A stretch of DNA of 64,000 nucleotides from JBHJHP01 sp042219825 (lineage in GTDB: Bacteria; Bacteroidota; Bacteroidia; Bacteroidales; UBA5342), in the NCBI RefSeq assembly GCF_042219825.1, contig NZ_JBHJHQ010000001.1, positions 248,001-312,000 of the forward strand. Direction: 5' to 3'. This document shows, piece after piece, positions 41,877 to 50,873 of this stretch (its first letter is position 1; every line of letters starts with the position of its first letter). Under the pieces are notes generated by a model. That model had not been told where the DNA came from, made no database searches, and saw only the letters and a program-made list of their open reading frames with translations. Position numbers and translations under genes: made by a program.

Positions 41877-44800
41877 TTATACTTCCACTATCTTATCCAT
41901 TGCCACATACCATAAATACCCTTTTACATCTGCGTAGCCCATACGGTTGAGCAGACTTTTATAGGAAGCTACCTGCCGGTGATATTTGGGATTATCAATT
42001 TCACCAAACTTGTAATCGATCACCTGTACCACTTTGTCTTTCAGGATTACTTTATCGGGGCGCCATTCCCGTTCACCCTGACAGATGGATATCTCGTTTA
42101 AAACGGTATTATCATTGGAAAACCAGTTTTGTACAAGCGGTTTTTTAAATTTATCCGTGATAATTTCTTTTAGTTTGTCGCTTTCATTCAGGGTTATTTT
42201 ACCTTCACGTGCCTGCTTTTCAATATTTCGTTTTATATCGTCCACATTTTTACCTTGTCTGAAAGCTTCGTGCAAAAACGTTCCGATATGTGCTTTCTCC
42301 ATCAGGTCTGTATCTGAAGTAGAGAATACTCGTGGTGCATTTTGCCGGATAACAGGGCTGGCCTGACTGTGCGATGCGAAGTTCATCAGGTTTATGATTT
42401 CGGTTTGATCCTGTTTTTCCGCTGTTTTTTTCTTTGGTTTGCGTTCACCAAAATCAGTGTAGCCTTCATCATGTGCCACTATATTAAGGTTATCCGGAGC
42501 ATTTTGAAGGCATGTTTCCAAAAGTATAGTAACATTGTTGCTGTTAATCAGGGAACCCAAAATATATAACTCGGTTTTTGCCCGCGTAAGCGCCACATAC
42601 AAAAGGTTCAGGTTATCCACATTGGTCAGAAGCTGCTCTTCCATTAACGTATCTTTAAACACAGTATCTTTCAGGGCACTGGTCAGCTGAACCGGAACAA
42701 TAGGAAGTGGTAGCCCAAGCGATTCAGGAACCTTACACCAGGCCACATTGGTGTTTTTGTCAATGTCCATTTTCCAGCTGGCAAACGGAATAATCACGAC
42801 AGGGAATTCCAGTCCCTTGGCCTTATGAATGGTGAGTACCTGTATCGCATTTTCTGTTTTAGGCGGCTGAACCGAACTTTTCATGCGGATCTCTTCCCAG
42901 TGATTCAGGAAACCATACACATCAGATGCATACCGCTTGATAAATTCATTCATCACATCGCGAAATGCCTCAATAAAGATGATCTGTTCCGGATCAGTTT
43001 CCAGGTTGAACCGACGAATAATGGCATCCGTTTTTTCTTTCAAAGAAAGATTATCTAATCCTGTGAGTTTTTCTGCAACTTTGGTATGAAGCACAACCTG
43101 ATTCCCTTCTTCCGCATTGAACTTTTCAGTTGTTACAGCATCCGGTGCGGAAGCGAAATAGTTGATTTCTGAGATTAGCAAAAGGTTATCCGGTTCGGTT
43201 TCAAATCTGAGTATGTCAACAATAAACCGGAGCACCTCCGATGCTCCCAGAATCAGTGAATCTGATGAGATCACATCATAACATATGCCGGGTTTTGCCT
43301 GTGTACTTTGTTTATAATTCAGCAGATATTTGATCAGGTCAGCACCTTCACGGTTTTTGCGTACCAACACAGCAATATCACCCGCCTGATAACCTCTTTT
43401 TTGCGCATCTTCTATCAGTTTTATGGTATGATTAAAAACGTCATCTGTTTCAAATTCATCCTTTTTCCCAAAGTTTTTAAAATATACATAGCCATATCCG
43501 TCATTGTGCGTTATGTTTTGGTTATGCCCTTCGTATGCTTTGGTGATCATATGCTCCCAAACCTTGTTTTCGGAAGGGAATGTGCTGTTATAATTTTTCT
43601 GTAAAATTCCGGGAGCATGATCGAAAATAAAGTTATTGAACCGGACGATATTTTCTGAACTTCTCCAGTTTTTATCCAGGTATTCGTCGTTAATCTGCTC
43701 CTGGGTAAACTCCGAGTAAATGGTGTTGGCCAGCAATTGCCAGTCAGAATTTCGCCACCGGTAAATGGATTGTTTCACGTCGCCCACCAGCAGGTTTGGA
43801 TGTCCGAAAGCCAGACTGTTGTTAATGAGTGGTCTGAAATTTTTCCATTGCATATTCGATGTGTCCTGAAACTCATCGATCATAAAATAACCAAACGTAT
43901 TTCCGGCTTTTTCGTAAATAAACGGTGTATCGTTGTCGCCAATAATTGCATCGATCATTTCATTGGAATCGGAGAGGAGCAGCAGGTTGTGTTCCTCTGT
44001 ATACGCTTTGACGGCCTGGTGCAGATCAACAAAAATTCCCAGTGTAAAAAAGTTCCGTGATACGGCTCTTAAAGACTGCAGTGTCTCATAGTTTTCATCG
44101 TGAAATGCCAGGTAATCCAGTAAAAGAGTTCTTAACCCGTTATCCCTGGCGGTAGAGACCTTATTGACGTAATCACTTGTTTTGGTGACCCAGGAATTGT
44201 CATCTTCCGCCATATCCAGAGTCCGATTTGTTATAAGCTTATCGTCAATATTACGGTTGAAGAGTTTGGCGAACAGGTTCATTCCACCGGACTTTCCATA
44301 TTTAAAATCGGTAATTTCAAGACCGAAATTCTCGATCATTCCCAGACCCTTTTCACCAAACCCAACAAACTCATTTTCAAGCAACCTGATCCGTTTTTTC
44401 AGATCTTTTGATATGGAAAGCATGGTTTGCTTATCTTTCAGCGCATCAAAAAGATTTTGTTTTTCTGTTTTGAAACCTTCTTTAAACAGTTCATTCCCCA
44501 GTCGTATGATATCTCCGGTTATATCGTATTTTTCACCTTCTTCCACACGGCTCTCTGCATAGGTGGTCAGCCAGTTCAGAAGTTCGGACTGTTCCGATTC
44601 TTCCAGGTTCATAAAGAGTTGTTCCACGGCTTCGGTCAGAATAGCCTTGTTGTCCAGCTGCAGGTTATAGTTATTAAAAATTCCCAGTTCCTTTGAGAAA
44701 GATTTAATAACGTACTGAAAAAACTTATCGATGGTGGAAATGAAAAAGTGCGAATAATTATTCAGGATCAGGCTCAGAATATTTCCGGCGGTTTTCATTA

Positions 44801-45065
44801 TTTCGGCATCACTCATAAAAGGGAAGGCCTCTTTGAGTGCCTGCCGGTGTTCGCTTTTCCGGTTTTCTGAATCTGGTTTTGATAGCAGGAACAGTTCATT
44901 CACCACCTTGCTTTTCATTTCTGCTGTGGCCTTATTGGTAAAGGTTACCGCCAGAATGTGCCTGAAGTTATACCGGTTTTTGAACAACAATAAGATGTAT
45001 TCGCGAACCAAGCGGTATGTTTTACCGGAACCCGCAGAAGCTTTATAGATGGTGAGATTTTCCAA
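41877..45065 (-). CDS. UvrD/RecB-like helicase-nuclease (AddA-type)
   Basis: 1062-residue SF1 helicase with a C-terminal nuclease domain. Walker A ASAGSGKT is at residues 9-16, AVTFTNKATAEM is motif Ia, DEFQDTS (about 395) motif II, GDVKQSIYRWR motif III, NWRSSENIV motif IV, TIHKAKGLEFP (about 740) motif V and YVALTRAKTELYI motif VI. The nuclease motif DYK near residue 1013 is preceded by DKVIL, as in AddA/RecB. The start is TTG, close to Walker A, with no better ATG upstream. AddB or RecC/D partners are not adjacent, so its partner is elsewhere or absent. Confidence 0.9.
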   Translation of the reverse strand: MENLTIYKASAGSGKTYRLVREYILLLFKNRYNFRHILAVTFTNKATAEMKSKVVNELFLLSKPDSENRKSEHRQALKEAFPFMSDAEIMKTAGNILSLILNNYSHFFISTIDKFFQYVIKSFSKELGIFNNYNLQLDNKAILTEAVEQLFMNLEESEQSELLNWLTTYAESRVEEGEKYDITGDIIRLGNELFKEGFKTEKQNLFDALKDKQTMLSISKDLKKRIRLLENEFVGFGEKGLGMIENFGLEITDFKYGKSGGMNLFAKLFNRNIDDKLITNRTLDMAEDDNSWVTKTSDYVNKVSTARDNGLRTLLLDYLAFHDENYETLQSLRAVSRNFFTLGIFVDLHQAVKAYTEEHNLLLLSDSNEMIDAIIGDNDTPFIYEKAGNTFGYFMIDEFQDTSNMQWKNFRPLINNSLAFGHPNLLVGDVKQSIYRWRNSDWQLLANTIYSEFTQEQINDEYLDKNWRSSENIVRFNNFIFDHAPGILQKNYNSTFPSENKVWEHMITKAYEGHNQNITHNDGYGYVYFKNFGKKDEFETDDVFNHTIKLIEDAQKRGYQAGDIAVLVRKNREGADLIKYLLNYKQSTQAKPGICYDVISSDSLILGASEVLRFIVDILRFETEPDNLLLISEINYFASAPDAVTTEKFNAEEGNQVVLHTKVAEKLTGLDNLSLKEKTDAIIRRFNLETDPEQIIFIEAFRDVMNEFIKRYASDVYGFLNHWEEIRMKSSVQPPKTENAIQVLTIHKAKGLEFPVVIIPFASWKMDIDKNTNVAWCKVPESLGLPLPIVPVQLTSALKDTVFKDTLMEEQLLTNVDNLNLLYVALTRAKTELYILGSLINSNNVTILLETCLQNAPDNLNIVAHDEGYTDFGERKPKKKTAEKQDQTEIINLMNFASHSQASPVIRQNAPRVFSTSDTDLMEKAHIGTFLHEAFRQGKNVDDIKRNIEKQAREGKITLNESDKLKEIITDKFKKPLVQNWFSNDNTVLNEISICQGEREWRPDKVILKDKVVQVIDYKFGEIDNPKYHRQVASYKSLLNRMGYADVKGYLWYVAMDKIVEV

Positions 45066-45331
45066 TAATTTGTTTTTTATAAAAATACTTTTTTTTAGAT
45101 ATAAGACCTAAGATTTAAGACACAAGATGAAATTACGAATTATTGATCGTTTGCGTAAAATTTCAGATCGCACTGGAAAGTGGAATTACGAGATGTCTCC
45201 CTTTTTTAAAAGGGAGTGTCCCGAAGCCAGCGGAGGGACGAGGAATTTTAATTTAACGGCATAACAATATTGCATATAACATCTGAATTACATAATTTTA
45301 GACAGTGTGAATAAAATTAAATTACCTGAAA
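45066..45331. other. Intergenic region with hairpin repeat
   Basis: Contains a perfect 9-bp hairpin CTCCCTTTT/AAAAGGGAG at 45197-45216 and a GTCCC/GGGAC pair after it, part of a dispersed intergenic repeat type. No gene was seen. Confidence 0.5.
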
Positions 45332-45811
45332 ATGTTGGAAAAAGTTACCAGGTTCGATATACATAAAGAAGGCGATTTTAGTCTGTTTAAAAGGAATATT
45401 GAATCTTTTGCCAAAGAGCAACCAAATTACAGGGTTGTACTGACTGAAGATAGCATATACCTTAAAAAAAACTGGATCAGTTTAATGGATGCATTCACTT
45501 ATCGCAGGTATTTATCAATTTTTCTGACGAATTTTGAGGGTGATATTACGTGTCAAAATAAGATAATAACGATAAAAGGAAAAGTCCAGCTTTCGCCATG
45601 GTATCGTGTGATTATGACTTTCATGCCAATATTGTTTGTTCTGATGTTATTTTTAATCCTGATATCAAGGACTGATACATTCGTTTTTTTAGGTATTGTA
45701 CCGGTTGTAATAATATTCAACCTGAATATTCAAATTGTTTTGGACAGATTTGTATATAAAAGAATAATTAATCAGGCTTTTAAAAATTATTTTGTCGACA
45801 CCAATATGTGA
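45332..45811 (+). CDS. Small membrane protein
   Basis: 159 residues, not recognised. The first ~85 residues are soluble and charged. Then two hydrophobic segments follow (VIMTFMPILFVLMLFLILIS and FVFLGIVPVVIIFNL), and a basic tail. Probably an inner-membrane protein with an N-terminal cytoplasmic domain. No partner is evident. Confidence 0.65.
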   Translation: MLEKVTRFDIHKEGDFSLFKRNIESFAKEQPNYRVVLTEDSIYLKKNWISLMDAFTYRRYLSIFLTNFEGDITCQNKIITIKGKVQLSPWYRVIMTFMPILFVLMLFLILISRTDTFVFLGIVPVVIIFNLNIQIVLDRFVYKRIINQAFKNYFVDTNM

Positions 45812-45878
45812 TATTAAACCTTGCAGCTTTCAATTTTTTTGGAATATAATTTAAACATCAATATGTTGGAACTTTATT

Positions 45879-46313
45879 TTACGGTATCCCCACTATAACC
45901 CAGATCTCGTGGCTTAATGTTCTTAATTTTGATGGCTGTCCGCTGTCATAAGCCAATTTATCAGCCTGTTCCCATGTTAATGTGCCTGATTTAGCAAGTT
46001 CCGGATAATTGACCGGTACTGCGATAAATTCAATGGGTTGCTCTTTGTAAAGATTAAAAACGGTTGTTATGGAAGTTTCTCCTTCACTTCCTGTTGACCC
46101 GGTTTCCTGAAACCGTTCTCCTCCGGCCTTAATCAAAGACATATTCACAGGTTCTCCAGCATAAGGCTCATCCATTTTATACACGTTATCTTCTTTTTGA
46201 ACCAATGTTACCGTTCCTGTTACAGTAACCTGGATATAGTTGAATGATTCTTCTGCTTCCTTGCAACTGATAAACAGGACAGAGGTAAATATTAACAAAA
46301 GTATTTTTTGCAT
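45879..46313 (-). CDS. Hypothetical lipoprotein
   Basis: 144 residues with signal peptide MQKILLLIFTSVLFISCKEA and lipobox FISC. The remaining beta-rich sequence (YIQVTVTGTVTLVQ, TSITTVFNLYKEQPIEFIAV) suggests a single sandwich domain. An upstream in-frame TTG/ATG extension of eight codons is unlikely to be used because it would push the signal peptide away from the N-terminus. Confidence 0.7.
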   Translation of the reverse strand: MQKILLLIFTSVLFISCKEAEESFNYIQVTVTGTVTLVQKEDNVYKMDEPYAGEPVNMSLIKAGGERFQETGSTGSEGETSITTVFNLYKEQPIEFIAVPVNYPELAKSGTLTWEQADKLAYDSGQPSKLRTLSHEIWVIVGIP

Positions 46314-46515
46314 GATGTGAGATATTGAGGTTGACAATCAGAAAGTTACGAAATATTAGCTAATATGTCAAAGATTGTTGTCATCCCGCCATATTTTGGG
46401 TCATCTGTTATGTAATGTTAATGTCATTAAAACTTCATTTATTTACAATCATGTTTTGGAGATTGGGTTATAAATTTGATGGTGTAAAAGAAAGACCTAT
46501 TTAAAACAAGTGATC

Positions 46516-46710
46516 ATGAGACCAGAAAACATCAACGACAAAATCAACATGTTACTCGATTACAAGAACCTGCTGACCTTTTACCAGTTGGAAGATGAAA
46601 TCAAGGATCCGGATGAAAAACGGTTTGTACTGGATCAGCTGGACAGCGATATCGATTTTTACCTTCAGCTGACATTGAACGAAGGCACAAAACTACCGTT
46701 ACTCAATTAA
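46516..46710 (+). CDS. Very small acidic protein
   Basis: 64 residues, helical and acidic (NINDKINMLLDYKNLLTFYQ and DEIKDPDEKRFVLDQLDSDI). It is not recognised. Composition and lack of a signal peptide suggest a real cytoplasmic protein, but the evidence is thin. Confidence 0.45.
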   Translation: MRPENINDKINMLLDYKNLLTFYQLEDEIKDPDEKRFVLDQLDSDIDFYLQLTLNEGTKLPLLN

Positions 46711-47550
46711 TTACGAATTACGAATGTGGAATTACCTGTTCCAGGAGACCAGGTACGATTTCCGAATAACGATTTGAAGTTCTCTGCGGGAATCAGCGCT
46801 ATCATCCGCGTAAATCAGCCAGAAATTTAATATTAGTTTTCCCATCTTACTGGATCATCAGATACGGCCGACAAGAGCAGCTTCAGGAAATTCTATTATT
46901 CAGCGCGGCCATGATTTACATTTCACATACATTTTTCTACCATACTGACACTCCTTCGGAGTTATCCCGATAACTATCGGGACTGCGTGAATCTGCGGCT
47001 TAATCTGCTCTAATCAGCGAGAAAATTTTAGACTACATTTTCCATCATCAGATAGGCCGACAAGAGCTGTTTCGGAAATGTTATTATTATGCGCGGCCTG
47101 TTTATAATTCTTCTTCAATCTTCTACCATACTGACGCTCCTACGGAGCTGTAAATGCTTCAATCAGAGAGAATCTTTTTAAATCGTAAGCCGTGAATCGT
47201 TACTTCGATACATTCCGGTTTGATACCGGAACACTCAGTAACCGGGAACCTGTAATCTTTATATTAAACAAGCCTCGTAGAGGCGAAAGTATGGTAGAAT
47301 ACAATTGATATATTTGAATCAGAGGGCCGTAGGTCCCGACAGGAGCATTTATATTTATCATCACTATTTTCGAAGTGCAACAGCCGACAAGAACTAAGTA
47401 TGGAAATTCTTTTGTATTGCGCGGCCAGATAGACATCATTTATGACAGTGTTCTACCATTCTGTCGCTCCTACGGAGCTGTTTATCTGCGTGAATCCGCG
47501 CCATCTGCGGGAACAAAATTCAACAACCCAAAATTATTCATTGTACACTA
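46711..47550. repeat. Repeat-dense noncoding region
   Basis: 840 bases without a credible gene. Three direct copies of a block start with GCCGACAAGA (46855-46971, 47046-47150, 47379-47480). They share a GCGCGGCC palindrome and TTCTACCATACTGACGCTCC. A partial inverted copy lies at 47267-47306. Palindromes GCTCCTACGGAGC and TCCCGATAACTATCGGGA are embedded, and TCTGCGGG/ATCAGCGAG runs occur between. Confidence 0.85.
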
Positions 47551-50500
47551 TTAATTATTCATTGATTGTATAATTGGCGAAAGAACTTTCAAAGCCGTAT
47601 CAACGCTTTTTACTTCAGGGAATACCAATGAAAGACGCTCATTCTTTTCCTTCATTTTACAGGATTTTGGATGGGCCTGCAGATATTTCAGTAAACCGGT
47701 GAATGCATCACTTTTGTAGTACGGATCTTCCTGATCAGGAATAAAATAGGCCAGCATCTTGCCGGTTCGTAACACCAGTTTTTCTATGCCCAGCTTCTGA
47801 GCCATCCAGCGCAAACGTACTACATTGATGAGTTGTAATACTTCCTCAGGGAATTTTCCAAAGCGGTCTTCCACTTCCTTTTCAAATTTACCCAGTTCCT
47901 CTTCGGTATTGATGTTATCCAGCCGGCGGTACAGGCTGATACGTTCCGCGGTATTGTCGATGTATTCTGTTGGGAACTGTAAGGCCATGTCCGTTTCCAC
48001 CTGGCAATCTGTAAAGAATCCACTTGTAAACTGCTCTGTCTGCCGGTTGGCAAACAGGTCGCTGAATTCTTCCGTTGCCAGTTCCCTGATGGCCTCATTC
48101 AGAATTTTATGGTAGGTCTCCAGACCAATATTTTCAATAAATCCACTTTGTTCTGCACCCAACAGGTTTCCTGCACCGCGAATATCCAGATCCTGTAAAG
48201 CAATTTGAAACCCACTTCCCAGCTCAGAAAAGTTTTCTATGGCTTCCAGTCTGCGTCTTGCTTCCTGTGGCAGAGTTGTTACCGGTGGAGCCAGAATATA
48301 GGCAAAAGCTTTTTTATTGGCACGTCCCACGCGTCCCCGCAACTGATGCAGATCACTGAGACCGTAGTTCTGAGCATCGTTGATGATGATGGTATTGGCA
48401 TTCGGAATATCCAGCCCGGATTCAATGATGGTGGTAGCAATAAGTACATCATATTCACCGGCAATAAAATCAAGCATCACCCTTTCCAGTTGTTTTCCAT
48501 CCATCTGTCCGTGACCGATAATGGTCCGTGCATCGGGTACAGCTCTCCGGATCATCATTTCAACTTCCTTGATGTTCTGAATGCGGTTATGAATAAAGAA
48601 TACCTGGCCATCGCGATCCAGTTCATAAGTGATTGCTTCGCGAATAATATCTTCGTTAAAAGTGTGAACTTCCGTTAGGATAGGAAAGCGGTTGGGGGGT
48701 GGCGTATTGATAATGGACAAATCCCGGGCGCCCATTAATGAAAACTGTAGCGTACGCGGGATTGGGGTGGCTGTAAGCGTAAGTGTATCCACGTTCACAC
48801 GCATCTGTTTCAGCTTTTCTTTTATGGAGACCCCGAATTTTTGCTCCTCGTCAATAATCAGCAGCCCCAGATCTTTAAACTGCACATCTTTACTGGTCAA
48901 CCTGTGTGTGCCAATCAGAATATCTACTTTCCCTTCGCTGGTATCTTTCAGTATTTTTTTGATCTCTGCCGTTGTCCTGAACCTGGAAATATATTCTACC
49001 CGGACCGGAAATTCCTTCAGTCGCTCTTTGAAGGTATTGTAATGCTGAAAAGCAAGTATGGTTGTCGGTACTAAAACGGCTACCTGTTTACTGTCTGTCG
49101 CAGCCTTAAATGCAGCACGTATGGCAACTTCAGTCTTCCCAAATCCCACATCACCGCAAACAAGCCGGTCCATTGGAATGGCCTGTTCCATATCGCTTTT
49201 TATGGCCTGTGTTGATTTTAACTGATCCGGTGTGTCTTCGTAGATGAATGATGCTTCCAGCTCGTTTTGCATGAACGAATCGGGACTAAAAGCAAAACCA
49301 CTTTCCTCGCGCCGTTTGGCGTACAATTTAATCAGGTCACGGGCAATGTCTTTTACTCTCGACTTGGTTTTTTGTTTCAGTCGCTGCCATGCACCGGTTC
49401 CCAGTTTATTAACGGATGGTTGTGTGGCATCTTTACTTTTGTACTTCGAAATACGGTGCAGGGAATGAATGCTTACAAAAAGAACATCACTGTCGCGATA
49501 GCTGATCTTAATGACCTCCTGCATCTTCCCGTTGATTTCCGTTCGGGTCAGACCATCAAAACGGCCGATACCATGATCGGTATGCACAACATAATCACCG
49601 GGATTCAGCTGGTTAATTTCCTTCAGTGTCAGACTGGCTTTATTGGTGCGTAGCCTGTCCGATTTGAGCTTGAATTTGTGGTAGCGGTCAAAGATCTGGT
49701 GATCCGTATAAAAGCAAAGTTTATGATCATTGTCTATAAATCCCTGGTGAACCGTCGGCTTTATGGCTTCAAACTCAATATTTTTTTCCTGATCCTCAAA
49801 AATAGCCCGCAGGCGTTCGATCTGCTTGTCACTGTTGCTCAGAATAAAGATTTTATAACCGTCATTCTTCTTTTGTTTCAGATCATCAAACAGCAGATCA
49901 AAGTTTTTGTGAAAAAAGGGCTGAGGTGTAAAATTGCCCTCTACCTGAATATTATCCTTTCCATAAGGCGTGTTGCCTAAAATAAACAGATCGAAACCAC
50001 CAAGAGATGTTTTAAAGCTTCCGGTATCTATCACATTTTCCATAGCGCCTTCGGCTGCATCCCTGGCTTCTTTCACAGAAGTCCTTATTTCTTCGAGCCT
50101 CTGACAGAATACATCAACCTGATTAAACCAAAGCGTGGTTTTTTGTTTGATAAAATCAAGCAGCGTTATTTTCTTTTGTTGGGACAATCCGCTGCGAATA
50201 TCCGGTACTATGGTCAGTTCTTCGCATACGGCTATGGAAAGTTGTGTCTCAGTATCAAAGGTTCGGATACTGTCTACCTCGTTTCCCCAGAAGTCAATAC
50301 GATACGGGTTTTCATGTGCAAACGAAAAAATATCGATAATCCCACCCCGTACGGCATATTGTCCGGGTTCATATACAAAGTCAACCCGTTCAAATTGCAG
50401 TTCGTCAAGTAACTGCTGGATGAAGGTCTTATCAACCTGTTCGCCTTTATGCAGTTCCAGAGTTTTTTCTTCCAGCTCATCCGGCCGGATTACAGTTTCA

Positions 50501-50868
50501 ATAACCGCCTCGGGATAGGTTACCACGAGTGCCTGACGACGGGAGTGAAGCGCTTTCAGTGCTTCGGTTCTCAGAATAATATCAGCAGCTTCGGTCTGAC
50601 CGTAACGAATGGATCGTTTGTAAGATGATGGGAAAAAGAATACGGATTTATCAGTAAGTAATGCTGTAAGATCATTATAAAAATAGGCTGCCTCTTCCTT
50701 GTCTTCGATAAAAATAACGTGCTGACCTTTGTGTTCAGAAAACATTCTGGCCACCATTAAAGCCTGAGCTGAGCCCGAAAGCCCTTTTAAAAGGTGTGTC
50801 TGTCCGCTCCCGGATTCAAAATGGAAGGGGAGTGAATCGTAAAACCCGATGATCTCTTTCAGTTCCAA
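47551..50868 (-). CDS. mfd: Transcription-repair coupling factor Mfd
   Basis: 1105-residue SF2 translocase that removes stalled RNA polymerase and recruits UvrA. The N-terminal UvrB-like modules are degenerate. The RNA polymerase-interacting domain starts GDYVVHTDHGIGRFDGL. The RecG-like helicase has Walker A GDVGFGKTE, the DEEQ box, LTATPIPRTL and GRVGRANKKAFAYIL, and the TRCF domain is at the end. The start codon is TTG, 5 bases after the recJ stop, so it is co-transcribed with recJ. Confidence 0.96.
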   Translation of the reverse strand: MELKEIIGFYDSLPFHFESGSGQTHLLKGLSGSAQALMVARMFSEHKGQHVIFIEDKEEAAYFYNDLTALLTDKSVFFFPSSYKRSIRYGQTEAADIILRTEALKALHSRRQALVVTYPEAVIETVIRPDELEEKTLELHKGEQVDKTFIQQLLDELQFERVDFVYEPGQYAVRGGIIDIFSFAHENPYRIDFWGNEVDSIRTFDTETQLSIAVCEELTIVPDIRSGLSQQKKITLLDFIKQKTTLWFNQVDVFCQRLEEIRTSVKEARDAAEGAMENVIDTGSFKTSLGGFDLFILGNTPYGKDNIQVEGNFTPQPFFHKNFDLLFDDLKQKKNDGYKIFILSNSDKQIERLRAIFEDQEKNIEFEAIKPTVHQGFIDNDHKLCFYTDHQIFDRYHKFKLKSDRLRTNKASLTLKEINQLNPGDYVVHTDHGIGRFDGLTRTEINGKMQEVIKISYRDSDVLFVSIHSLHRISKYKSKDATQPSVNKLGTGAWQRLKQKTKSRVKDIARDLIKLYAKRREESGFAFSPDSFMQNELEASFIYEDTPDQLKSTQAIKSDMEQAIPMDRLVCGDVGFGKTEVAIRAAFKAATDSKQVAVLVPTTILAFQHYNTFKERLKEFPVRVEYISRFRTTAEIKKILKDTSEGKVDILIGTHRLTSKDVQFKDLGLLIIDEEQKFGVSIKEKLKQMRVNVDTLTLTATPIPRTLQFSLMGARDLSIINTPPPNRFPILTEVHTFNEDIIREAITYELDRDGQVFFIHNRIQNIKEVEMMIRRAVPDARTIIGHGQMDGKQLERVMLDFIAGEYDVLIATTIIESGLDIPNANTIIINDAQNYGLSDLHQLRGRVGRANKKAFAYILAPPVTTLPQEARRRLEAIENFSELGSGFQIALQDLDIRGAGNLLGAEQSGFIENIGLETYHKILNEAIRELATEEFSDLFANRQTEQFTSGFFTDCQVETDMALQFPTEYIDNTAERISLYRRLDNINTEEELGKFEKEVEDRFGKFPEEVLQLINVVRLRWMAQKLGIEKLVLRTGKMLAYFIPDQEDPYYKSDAFTGLLKYLQAHPKSCKMKEKNERLSLVFPEVKSVDTALKVLSPIIQSMNN

Positions 50869-50873
50869 TACTG

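Noticed and set aside
47200..47439. 79-residue minus-strand ORF in the 47-kb repeat region
   Set aside because: Built from dispersed repeats, so chance.
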